Part shown: piece by piece, positions 1 to 6,546 of the stretch
Layout of the letters: every line of letters begins with the position of its first letter
Position numbering within the stretch: position 1 is the stretch's first letter
Assembly (NCBI GenBank): GCA_029561505.1
Contig: JAKQXK010000055.1
Coordinates: 1 to 7,063 of the forward strand
DNA length: 7,063 nt
DNA from: Spirochaetota bacterium
GTDB taxonomy: Bacteria > Spirochaetota > Leptospiria > Turneriellales > Turneriellaceae
Reading direction: 5' to 3'
Notes under the pieces: model-generated
Told to the model about the DNA's origin: nothing
Database searches by the model: none
Seen by the model: only the letters and a program-made list of their open reading frames with translations
Position numbers and translations under genes: made by a program

Positions 1-1030
1 TCTTCTGCGCATCTTGCTGGCAATATCTCGCGAACTTGGCATCTTCGATAACAATATGCGTAATCAGCCATTGGCGCATCACTGTCACGAGGTTGCTCAT
101 CGAGTGGTGGTTGCCTGAATCGTAATCGAATTTTAGTTTAGAAACAGTGCGTTTAAAATCTTCGTGCATGGCATGGTGCGCTTTTTCGTCGGCATAACCC
201 AGTTTCTCCATAAGCCCTTCTTCGCTCTGAAAGTGTATATTGACATAAGCGATCAGCTCGCCCAGAGTTCGCTCGAGCAAAATGCGGCGTTCGTCAAAAT
301 TGACATGCAGCATTCCTTCAATTTCAACGACCATCTTTATCAGCCAAAGATGCTGCATATCGATAAGAGGGGTCTGCGTGCGAATATCGAATCTGCGCCA
401 GAGCAAGAATATGTCGTTCAGAATTTCGCGCTTGATGCCGGCTATATATTCGTGATCGATGATCAGCTGGCGGTAAAGCAACGTATGCGCCGCTTCATCT
501 TCGGCTTCAGGGTCTTTCAGCACCGCGCGTGCAAAATCGTTTACGTTGAGGTGTTTCTTTAGCAGAAGCGCCTTCCATTCGGCATTTTCACCCTTGAGGT
601 GCTGCATGAACCATGCGCGCATGAATTTCACGAAGGGGGCAACCTTGTCTGCGACGAGGTCGGTCTTGGTTAAGAATGTGTCACGCAGTCTTGCCAGAAA
701 ATCTGCATGCTCGGCGAGCCTGGCTGCAGTACCGGGAAAATCCGCCGCTTTCATGATCAGTTCTTCAAATGCAAAATGTTTCTGCAGAAAACCGAAAAGC
801 TCGCGGGCATATCCCGTAAGTTTGATGAGTCGCGGCTGCCCAACGGGCATGAGCAGCAAACCTTCCATGCGATAGATGAGCGCTGTTATCCAAAGGTGTT
901 GAGCGTCGATGAGGTCTGCGCCAAAACTCAGGTGGTTCTGAGTCCAGTGTTCATGCAGGCATTCAAGAAAATACGGGTCAAAAATTTCAGGTATCGAAAA
1001 ACCAGAATTTTTTTGCAGGGCTTCGGTCAA
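1..1030 (-). CDS. Tandem hemerythrin-like protein, 3' end cut by window
   Basis: The reverse strand reads open for 343 codons from TTG at 1030 to the window edge. It encodes two hemerythrin four-helix modules, a fold that holds a non-heme di-iron site and in bacteria binds O2 or senses oxygen, redox state or iron. Domain 2 (about residues 205-340) has all seven usual ligands: H227 (IDMQH), H266 and E270 (HFQSE), H285 and H289 (HHAMH), H325 and D330 (HIVIED). Domain 1 (about 25-155) aligns with almost the same spacing and keeps H45, H85, E89, H108 and H144, but has R104 for the fifth His and N149 for the Asp. It probably holds iron poorly or not at all. No signal peptide or TM segment is seen, so it is likely cytoplasmic. 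TTG is chosen because GAGGG lies 6 bases upstream, it overlaps the PilZ stop, and the next in-frame ATG falls inside domain 1. The family call is firm; the ligand role is unknown. Confidence 0.88.
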   Translation of the reverse strand, partial: MTEALQKNSGFSIPEIFDPYFLECLHEHWTQNHLSFGADLIDAQHLWITALIYRMEGLLLMPVGQPRLIKLTGYARELFGFLQKHFAFEELIMKAADFPGTAARLAEHADFLARLRDTFLTKTDLVADKVAPFVKFMRAWFMQHLKGENAEWKALLLKKHLNVNDFARAVLKDPEAEDEAAHTLLYRQLIIDHEYIAGIKREILNDIFLLWRRFDIRTQTPLIDMQHLWLIKMVVEIEGMLHVNFDERRILLERTLGELIAYVNIHFQSEEGLMEKLGYADEKAHHAMHEDFKRTVSKLKFDYDSGNHHSMSNLVTVMRQWLITHIVIEDAKFARYCQQDAQK

Positions 1031-1452
1031 TTTCGTCCCTCGGCCCCGGTGGGTTGCAAAGCCAAAATCAGTTCTGCAAGCACGACATCGGGGTCAAAAC
1101 TGATGCCGGCATGAAACGCTGCCCCGGCTGGGTCTTGAATCTCGCGCACCCAAAGAACCTTGCCGCGAAAGCTCATTTGTAATGCCGGGTTTAGGCTCTC
1201 GATCGCTCCGGTGACGCTGTCACCGACTCTGAGTGGTGGTGCGTTCGTAGTGTTAATGAGGTGAATGCGCAGACCGCCGGCCGAGATGTCTTCGACCACG
1301 CTTTCGACTCCGGTGGGCTGGTCGATGCGAATGCTGCAGTCGAGTGAGAAGTGCACTTTCGCGCGCTGAAACCTTCTCTGTTCGCTTTCGGGTATTTTTG
1401 CTGGCACGGGGGTGCAACCATAAAGGCGACGTTTCAGGGCAGCGTCAAGCAT
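1027..1452 (-). CDS. PilZ-domain protein (probable c-di-GMP receptor)
   Basis: A single-domain protein of 141 residues. It carries the PilZ c-di-GMP-binding signature: an RxxxR motif at R26-R30 (RRFQR) in the N-terminal switch and a D/NxSxxG motif at D55-G60 (DISAGG) on the first strands of the beta-barrel. The late strand AAFHAGISF matches the usual xxHxGIxF of the fold. No membrane segment or partner domain is present, so it is likely a small cytosolic effector that changes shape on binding c-di-GMP and acts on an unseen target. The first 25 or so residues precede the domain and are not conserved in any way I recognise. No Shine-Dalgarno is evident before ATG 1452; a GTG at codon 16 is an alternative that would keep the whole domain. 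Its stop overlaps the hemerythrin gene's start, so the two are probably one operon, divergent from the GGDEF-EAL gene that could supply its ligand. Confidence 0.87.
   Translation of the reverse strand: MLDAALKRRLYGCTPVPAKIPESEQRRFQRAKVHFSLDCSIRIDQPTGVESVVEDISAGGLRIHLINTTNAPPLRVGDSVTGAIESLNPALQMSFRGKVLWVREIQDPAGAAFHAGISFDPDVVLAELILALQPTGAEGRN
1037..1041 (-). promoter_or_regulatory. Ribosome binding site supporting the TTG start at 1030
   Basis: On the minus strand GAGGG lies inside the last codons of the PilZ gene, 6 bases before TTG at 1030-1028. The TTG shares its TG with the PilZ TGA stop (1029-1027), giving a TTGA overlap typical of translational coupling. This site is the main reason for accepting a TTG start. 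Confidence 0.6.
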
Positions 1453-1493
1453 TTGCGGCGCGGCAGATTGGCTTTACCAGCGACACGCCAGCT

Positions 1494-1499
1494 GAGAGG
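1494..1499 (+). promoter_or_regulatory. Ribosome binding site supporting the GTG start at 1509
   Basis: GAGAGG lies 9 bases before GTG 1509. It favours this GTG over the ATG at 1344, which would add 55 residues lying entirely opposite the PilZ gene and its upstream gap. The first TM helix begins about ten residues after the GTG, as expected for a real N-terminus. Confidence 0.5.
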
Positions 1500-1508
1500 C
1501 GACAGACA

Positions 1509-4500
1509 GTGCTATCGATTCACCGACAGTCTCTTCGAGTCGCTCTGACATATGCACTTTTCGGGGCCCTTTGGATCATAGTTTCTGACCAGATTGTTCA
1601 CGCTATTTGGCCAACACTCGAAAAGAATATTCTCGCTCAGACGCTTAAAGGGTTCGGCTTCGTTGGCATCTCGTCTCTGCTGATCTATCATTTGCTTCGC
1701 CGGGAATTAAAAGAACAGCAAACCGTCAGGCAACAGTTAGAAACCGCCGAGACTAACTTTGCGCAGCTTGTAGAACAATTGCCAGTGATCGTTTTCCAGT
1801 CCATGCTGACTAAGGCTGGTCAACAGCAACTCGAGTTTCTGAGCGCAAACGCGCTGGCCAGATTTCCGGTTCCTGTATCGCTGCTCAAACCTGATCGCCT
1901 GTCAAATTTCGATTTTGTGCACCCCGAAGATCTGCCATCGTTTCTCGAAGAACGGGAAAGGTCGAACAGCACTCAGACTCCATTCGAATGGCGGGGCCGT
2001 TTGCTGATCGACAAAGAAGTGCGGCATATACGCATGCATTCTTTACCCGAAAGGTTGAGTGGCGGTGCTGTCAGATCACGCGGTATCATCGAAGACGAGA
2101 CGGCTCTCGTTGAGGCGCGCCGAACTGCCGAGATCAGCCAAACCCGTTACCAGATCGCCCTCGAAGCCACCGGGGGCGGATTGTGGGATTGGAACATCGC
2201 ATCGAACGAAGTCGCGTTCTCGCCGGCTTTGCCTGAGATGCTCGGTTATTCACCCGCAGAATGGGGAAACACGCTCGCCGCATGGGAGACGCGCCTGCAC
2301 CCTGAAGATGTCACTGTCGCGAAAAACGCGATTAAGGCGCATCTTTCTGGCGAAGTGTCGCACTACCAAAGTGAAATCAGAATGCGCTGCAAAGACGGCA
2401 GCTATAAATGGTTGCTCGATCGCGGCCGCATCATCGAGCGCGACAGAAAGGGCGAGCCAGTGCGCATGATAGGGCTGCATATCGACATCGACGCAGAAAA
2501 ACGCCGGGCGGCACAGGTTTTGCAAGACGAAGAGAAACTGCGCGCGATCATCACCAATGCGCCGATTGGCATCACGGTCGTCGACGGGTCTACGAATAGA
2601 TTTCTGCTGGCAAACCCAAAATTCTGTGAAATGATAGGGCGGCCCGAAAGCCAATTGCAGGCGCTGACGTGGCAAGAGCTAACCTATGCCGACGATCTGG
2701 CCTCGAACATCGATATCGTTACCACTGTCGATCAGGGAAAAGCGCAAGACGTAGCCTTTGTGAAAAGGTTCGTGCGCAACGACGGAAAAATTATCTGGGC
2801 GTCATTGACGATTCACCGGCTCGAAACATTTCCCGAAGGTCACCACACGCGTCTCGTCATGGTGCGTGATATCACCGAGGTCTATCAGTCTGAACAGAAA
2901 ATGCGGATGTTTGCCGCCGTGATAGAAAACACCCGCGAAGGTGTCATCATCACTGACCCTCAGCCAAAAATCATTTCTGTCAACCGGGCCTATACTGCGA
3001 TAACCGGGTACACGGCAGAAGAGGCAATTGGCAAAAACCCGAATATCGTCTCTTCGGGTAAGCAGCACACTTTATTTTACGCAGAACTCTGGGCCGAACT
3101 CAAGCGCACCGGTAAATGGCAGGGCGAAATTCTGAACCGCCGTAAAAACGGAGAGATCTATTCACAACTGAGTACCATCGACGCCATCTACGACGAAAAA
3201 GGGGAAGTGCAGTATTATATCGGGGTTTTCAGCGATATTTCGCGCCTCAAAAAAAGCCAGGCTAACTTTGAGCGCCTCGCGCGTTATGACATGTTAACCG
3301 GCCTGCCCAATCGCCTGATGCTCACAGATCGTCTGAACCATGCAATTGAGACTGCGAAGCGCGGCAACCAGTCACTCGCAGTACTTTTTATGGATCTCGA
3401 TCACTTCAAGAACGTGAACGATAGTCTGGGTCACGAAATCGGCGACGAACTTCTGATCAACGTCGCCGCGCGACTCACGAAGCGCCTGCGCGCCGAAGAC
3501 ACCGTGGGGCGCCTGGGCGGCGACGAATTTCTGATTCTCGCCGAGAACCTGCAGACGGCGAACGGAGCGGCGATTCTGGCGCGCGATATTCTGACAGCGT
3601 TATCTGAACCTTTTGCCCTTTCGACCGGCCATAGCATCTATACCGCTGGCAGCATCGGCATCAGCCTCTACCCGCAAGATGGTTCGACAACTGCCGAGTT
3701 GGTTCGTAATGCAGATGCAGCGCTTTACCTCGCCAAATCTGAGGGGCGAAATACCTTTCGGTTCTATACACACGAGTTGACCGCGACGGCAAAAAAACGC
3801 CTCGAACTCGAGGCAGCGCTGCGACGCGCTATCATCAAGAAAGAACTGTCGGTGGTCTACCAGCCAATCGTCAACGTGGCCTCGGGTGAAGTGATTGGTG
3901 CTGAAGCGCTCTGCCGCTGGTTTCGCGATGGCGGCGAGCAGATATTGCCGGTGGAGTTCATACCGGTTGCAGAAGAGACGGGCCTGATTGTGCCTTTGGG
4001 GCTGTTCGTTCTCGAAACCGCTTGCCGTCAGGCCGCGATCTGGGCTCGAAAGAATAAACAATTCAAAACAATTGCCGTGAACGTGTCGGTGCGGCAGTTT
4101 CAAGACGCAGCCTGGCAAACCGAATTTGCCGAAATTCTGCAATCGACGGGCATTTCGCCGCAGCTGCTCGAAGTCGAGATAACCGAATCGGCTCTCATGC
4201 AAAAGGGCGCTGAAGCGATTGCGGTGTTGCAGCAACTCAAAGACACTGGGGTACGCGTCGCCATCGATGATTTCGGTACTGGTTATTCATCATTGTCTTA
4301 TCTGCAACGTTTCTCGGTCGATACTCTCAAAATCGACCAAAGTTTTGTACGAGAGCTGCCGCTAAACAGCGCCGCGATGCAGCTTGTGAGAACCATTATC
4401 GCGATGGCACGCAATCTTGGTATAAGCACAGTAGCCGAAGGCGTTGAAGAAGAGGCGCAGTTGCAGTTTCTCAGAGCCGAGGGTGCGGCGTATTATCAGG

Positions 4501-4556
4501 GATACCACAAGAGCGCGGCGGTTTCGGGCGCAGATTTCACGCGGGACTTTCTCTGA
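1509..4556 (+). CDS. Membrane PAS-GGDEF-EAL protein (c-di-GMP synthase/phosphodiesterase)
   Basis: A 1015-residue inner-membrane regulator of c-di-GMP. Order of parts: TM helix at about 10-28, a short extracytoplasmic loop, TM helix at about 44-63, then cytoplasmic PAS domains at roughly 84-198, 210-332, 338-458 and 463-583, GGDEF at 584-745 and EAL at 758-1010. The first PAS is the weakest call. The cyclase half is intact: FMDLDHFK metal Asp (629, 631), GGDEF at 670-674, and an inhibitory-site RxxD (R661-D664) spaced five residues before GGDEF. The phosphodiesterase half has EAL at 799-801, N858, E890 and E893 (EVEITE), D920-D921 (DDFGTGYSS), K941 (LKID) and E977 (AEGVE), so hydrolysis is also possible. 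The usual QGYxxSKP ending is QGYHKSAA. Which activity dominates cannot be read from sequence. The PAS domains could bind a cofactor or small molecule, but I cannot name one. It is probably co-transcribed with the nucleotide cyclase 5 bases downstream. Confidence 0.93.
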   Translation: MLSIHRQSLRVALTYALFGALWIIVSDQIVHAIWPTLEKNILAQTLKGFGFVGISSLLIYHLLRRELKEQQTVRQQLETAETNFAQLVEQLPVIVFQSMLTKAGQQQLEFLSANALARFPVPVSLLKPDRLSNFDFVHPEDLPSFLEERERSNSTQTPFEWRGRLLIDKEVRHIRMHSLPERLSGGAVRSRGIIEDETALVEARRTAEISQTRYQIALEATGGGLWDWNIASNEVAFSPALPEMLGYSPAEWGNTLAAWETRLHPEDVTVAKNAIKAHLSGEVSHYQSEIRMRCKDGSYKWLLDRGRIIERDRKGEPVRMIGLHIDIDAEKRRAAQVLQDEEKLRAIITNAPIGITVVDGSTNRFLLANPKFCEMIGRPESQLQALTWQELTYADDLASNIDIVTTVDQGKAQDVAFVKRFVRNDGKIIWASLTIHRLETFPEGHHTRLVMVRDITEVYQSEQKMRMFAAVIENTREGVIITDPQPKIISVNRAYTAITGYTAEEAIGKNPNIVSSGKQHTLFYAELWAELKRTGKWQGEILNRRKNGEIYSQLSTIDAIYDEKGEVQYYIGVFSDISRLKKSQANFERLARYDMLTGLPNRLMLTDRLNHAIETAKRGNQSLAVLFMDLDHFKNVNDSLGHEIGDELLINVAARLTKRLRAEDTVGRLGGDEFLILAENLQTANGAAILARDILTALSEPFALSTGHSIYTAGSIGISLYPQDGSTTAELVRNADAALYLAKSEGRNTFRFYTHELTATAKKRLELEAALRRAIIKKELSVVYQPIVNVASGEVIGAEALCRWFRDGGEQILPVEFIPVAEETGLIVPLGLFVLETACRQAAIWARKNKQFKTIAVNVSVRQFQDAAWQTEFAEILQSTGISPQLLEVEITESALMQKGAEAIAVLQQLKDTGVRVAIDDFGTGYSSLSYLQRFSVDTLKIDQSFVRELPLNSAAMQLVRTIIAMARNLGISTVAEGVEEEAQLQFLRAEGAAYYQGYHKSAAVSGADFTRDFL

Positions 4557-4561
4557 AGAAG

Positions 4562-5677
4562 ATGCCGTCAACACAGAGCAGCCTTATACTCGTGGTGGAC
4601 GCCTCGCACGAACGATCGCTCAAAATCTGCCGTGCAATCAGAAAACACGGGTTCAAGACCCTCGAGACCCAAAACGGTATCATGGCTCTGCAGCTTGCAG
4701 CGCAGAAGAAACCGGCTATTCTGCTGGTCAGCACCCGCATCGAACTTGTTTCATTGGCGCAACTGCGCAGGTTAATGGACAAAGATATTAACCTCAGAGA
4801 AATACCGCTCGTCGTTTACGAAGATGCTGCACAGCCCACCGCCAGACGTTCGGCAGCGCGGCGCATGAAAGCTGTCGCATATATCAGATACCCTGCCCTG
4901 CCAGAACAATTATTGCCTGTTTTGCGTAACCTGCTGCAGGGGTTGCGCCTTGAACGCCGCAATGAAAAGCTAAATCTCAAGGTACACGATTACATACGCC
5001 AGCTGCGCTCTGTAAATGCAAGTGCGCAGAAATTTGTGCCCGCTGCATCATTGAAGCTGCTCGGCCGCGCGCACTGGGCTGAGATCAGACAAGGCGACTG
5101 GAAAAGCATTAAGCTCGCAATTCTGTTCGCAGACATTCGCGGTTTCACGACGCTCTCTGAATCGATGAACCCAGAAGACAACTTTCGCTTCATCAACTCA
5201 TACCTCGCGCGCATGGGCCCGATTATCAGAAAAAAGCGCGGGTTTATCGACCAGTTCATCGGCGATGGAATCATGGCGCTTTTTCCCGCGTCTGCCACAG
5301 ACGCGGTGCGCGCCGCGGTCGCGATGCAAAAAGAGCTGACGGTTTATAACCAGCACCGCGCACGCTGCGGTTACCCGCCGATTCGTATCGGCATCGGCGT
5401 GCACTATGGCGACACGATCATTGGCACCATCGGTGAAAATGAACGACTGGCGGTCACCGTTATTTCTGACGCAGTCAATATCGCTTCGCGGCTCGAATCG
5501 CTGACGAAAGTTTATGACGCCGGCATACTCGTCAGCGGTGAATTTGTGCGGGCGCTGGGGCGTTCAAAACTGCCGCTGAGAGCTATTGGAAACGTGAGGG
5601 TTAAGGGCAAAACGCAGAAGGTCGAAGTTTTCGAGGTAAAACCACCTGCAACCAAGAGAAAGCCTAAAGGCCGGTGA
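4562..5677 (+). CDS. Class III adenylate/guanylate cyclase with N-terminal pseudo-receiver
   Basis: A 371-residue soluble protein. Residues 8-125 follow the response-regulator receiver fold (ILVVD strand, P51-AILLV strand, a late YIRYP), but the phosphoacceptor position is S57, only D13 of the acidic pair remains, and the Lys before Pro is Y110. A helical linker (about 125-160) leads to a class III cyclase domain (about 183-350), which makes cAMP or cGMP from the triphosphate as a dimer. Visible catalytic residues are metal-binding D191 (FADIRGFT) and D235 (GDGIMALF), with N306 and R310 in DAVNIASR for transition-state binding. The purine-selecting pair is Q231 and T299; Lys is usual at 231 in adenylate cyclases, Glu in guanylate cyclases. 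Substrate is thus uncertain, with ATP somewhat favoured by T299. The tail is basic (KRKPKGR). The start follows the GGDEF-EAL stop by 5 bases with only a weak AGAAG before it, suggesting coupled translation. Confidence 0.92.
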   Translation: MPSTQSSLILVVDASHERSLKICRAIRKHGFKTLETQNGIMALQLAAQKKPAILLVSTRIELVSLAQLRRLMDKDINLREIPLVVYEDAAQPTARRSAARRMKAVAYIRYPALPEQLLPVLRNLLQGLRLERRNEKLNLKVHDYIRQLRSVNASAQKFVPAASLKLLGRAHWAEIRQGDWKSIKLAILFADIRGFTTLSESMNPEDNFRFINSYLARMGPIIRKKRGFIDQFIGDGIMALFPASATDAVRAAVAMQKELTVYNQHRARCGYPPIRIGIGVHYGDTIIGTIGENERLAVTVISDAVNIASRLESLTKVYDAGILVSGEFVRALGRSKLPLRAIGNVRVKGKTQKVEVFEVKPPATKRKPKGR

Positions 5678-5679
5678 AT

Positions 5680-6435
5680 TTACGTCGCCTTCAGATAGTG
5701 TTGCAGGCTATAGACCCAGTCACCTTCGTCGGCGCTTTTTTGCTTCTGTGCGAGCAACCACTCGAGGTAACCGCGGTCGGCCTTCGCCAAATCGGCCAAA
5801 CGGTGGTCGCGGTATTTGCCAAAGTTGATTTTACGAAACAGCATCGGTTGCTGCGAGATGGTCACCATTTTGTCTATTGCACTCGTGTCAGAGCCTGTTT
5901 CACGTCTCAGCTGCTTAAGCAGATGGTCAAAAACTCCGCGTAACACTCTGACATCCCCCTCGGCATCGTGCGCAGTCGCCTCAATTTCGAGGCCAAACGC
6001 ATAACGCAGGTATTGCAGATTGTATTCGGGCAGCTCGTCGCCGCGATCGAGCGCAAACGCGACCCGATACGTGCAGATGAACCGGTGTACTTTGACTCCC
6101 TCAGCCTCGAGCATGCCAATATCGAATGGCGCATTGTGCGCGACAAGAATCGCACCGGCAAGCACAGAGCGCAGTTCATTCTGCATCGCGCTGCCCGCAA
6201 ACGCCGGCTTACCTTCGACCATTTTATTCGTAATGTGATGCACGCTCATCGCCTTAACCGGAATCGGAAACGGCGGCTTAAAAAATTCGTTGTGAAAAGC
6301 TACTCCGTCGCTATAACATACCTGGCAGATTTTGTCTTTGCCCGCTTCGGTACCGGTCGTCTCGGTATCGAGAAAAATGAGCCGCTGTGCCGGTGGCGCC
6401 GGTTCGTCTGAAGTCGAAAACAAGAGCTGTTCCAT
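5680..6435 (-). CDS. DEDDh 3'-5' exonuclease, ExoX/DnaQ-type
   Basis: A 251-residue cytoplasmic exonuclease predicted to remove nucleotides from DNA 3' ends using two metal ions. The five catalytic residues are visible: D23 and E25 in FLDTETTG (Exo I), D105 in VAHNAPFDIGML (Exo II), and H156 and D161 in HDAEGDVRVL (Exo III), making it the DEDDh class. After the nuclease fold a small C-terminal module (about 197-230) reads INFGKYRDHRLADLAK and GYLEWLL. This resembles the FGKHKGK-type element found at the end of exonuclease X-like proteins, which favours a repair or recombination nuclease over a replicative DnaQ epsilon subunit. An RNase T-like role is less likely. The ATG at 6435 has no Shine-Dalgarno, and a TAA six codons upstream blocks a longer form. 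It converges on the cyclase gene with only 2 bases between stops and diverges from ilvD. Confidence 0.88.
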   Translation of the reverse strand: MEQLLFSTSDEPAPPAQRLIFLDTETTGTEAGKDKICQVCYSDGVAFHNEFFKPPFPIPVKAMSVHHITNKMVEGKPAFAGSAMQNELRSVLAGAILVAHNAPFDIGMLEAEGVKVHRFICTYRVAFALDRGDELPEYNLQYLRYAFGLEIEATAHDAEGDVRVLRGVFDHLLKQLRRETGSDTSAIDKMVTISQQPMLFRKINFGKYRDHRLADLAKADRGYLEWLLAQKQKSADEGDWVYSLQHYLKAT

Positions 6436-6449
6436 CGCGGGTGCAGACG

Positions 6450-6455
6450 GTTATA
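6450..6455 (-). promoter_or_regulatory. Candidate -10 box for the exonuclease gene
   Basis: TATAAC on the minus strand lies 14 bases before the exonuclease ATG, which would put the transcription start within roughly 10 bases of the start codon. No good -35 is seen at the usual spacing (GCTCGT lies there). Confidence 0.3.
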
Positions 6456-6460
6456 AGGCC

Positions 6461-6478
6461 GCTCGTCTGCGCACGAGC
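6461..6478 (+). terminator. Candidate hairpin followed by T-run, or an operator
   Basis: GCTCGT (6461-6466) and ACGAGC (6473-6478) are perfect inverted repeats around a 6-base loop. ATTTTT follows on the plus strand, giving a short terminator-like shape for plus-strand transcripts arriving from the left, antisense to the exonuclease gene. The right arm also sits about where the -35 of the exonuclease promoter would be, so it could equally be a protein-binding site. The stem is only 6 bp, so the call is weak. Confidence 0.3.
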
Positions 6479-6508
6479 ATTTTTAGCATTTTAACCCGCT
6501 TTACTTGT

Positions 6509-6537
6509 TTGCCGGTCATCGGCCTTTTTCTTATATT
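6509..6537 (+). promoter_or_regulatory. Candidate ilvD promoter implying a near-leaderless mRNA
   Basis: TTGCCG (6509-6514), a 17-base spacer and TATATT (6532-6537) fit a sigma-70-type promoter; an overlapping TATTAT at 6534-6539 is an alternative -10. Either would start transcription about 0-4 bases before the ATG at 6547. This agrees with the absence of any Shine-Dalgarno upstream of ilvD. Confidence 0.45.
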
Positions 6538-6546
6538 ATCCCCATT

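Larger units (their letters stand above)
6436..6546. promoter_or_regulatory. Divergent intergenic region between exonuclease gene and ilvD
   Basis: A 111-base gap, more AT-rich than its surroundings, that must hold the starts of two divergent transcripts. It contains a 6-bp inverted repeat at 6461-6478, a direct repeat of AGCATTTT at 6476-6483 and 6485-6492, a candidate minus-strand -10 (TATAAC, 6455-6450) and a candidate ilvD promoter (6509-6537). Neither flanking start codon has a Shine-Dalgarno. Confidence 0.6.

Noticed and set aside
164..1114. Plus-strand reading frames across the left region
   Set aside because: They lie opposite the hemerythrin gene, whose minus-strand frame has clear metal-ligand motifs in two repeats. 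The plus-strand translations show no recognisable domain.
1396..1424. Weak plus-strand promoter-like pair (TTTTGC, CATAAA) upstream of the GGDEF-EAL gene
   Set aside because: Both boxes match consensus poorly and lie within the PilZ coding sequence; nothing else supports them.
1344..1508. Longer start (ATG 1344) for the GGDEF-EAL protein
   Set aside because: It would add 55 residues with no recognisable fold, mostly antisense to the PilZ gene, and has no clear ribosome site. GTG 1509 has GAGAGG upstream and leads directly into the first TM helix.
3600..4235. 211-codon minus-strand reading frame inside the GGDEF-EAL gene
   Set aside because: It is antisense to the conserved end of GGDEF and most of EAL, and shows no domain of its own; its length is a by-product of codon bias on the other strand.
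5667..5691. Inverted repeat AAGGC/GCCTT spanning the convergent stops
   Set aside because: A 5-bp stem with a 15-base loop and no T-run on either strand is expected by chance and does not qualify as a bidirectional terminator.
6511..6530. Short hairpin GCCG-GTCAT-CGGC followed by CTTTTTC
   Set aside because: The stem is only 4 bp (5 with a wobble pair) and lies inside the proposed ilvD promoter, so it is unlikely to be a terminator.
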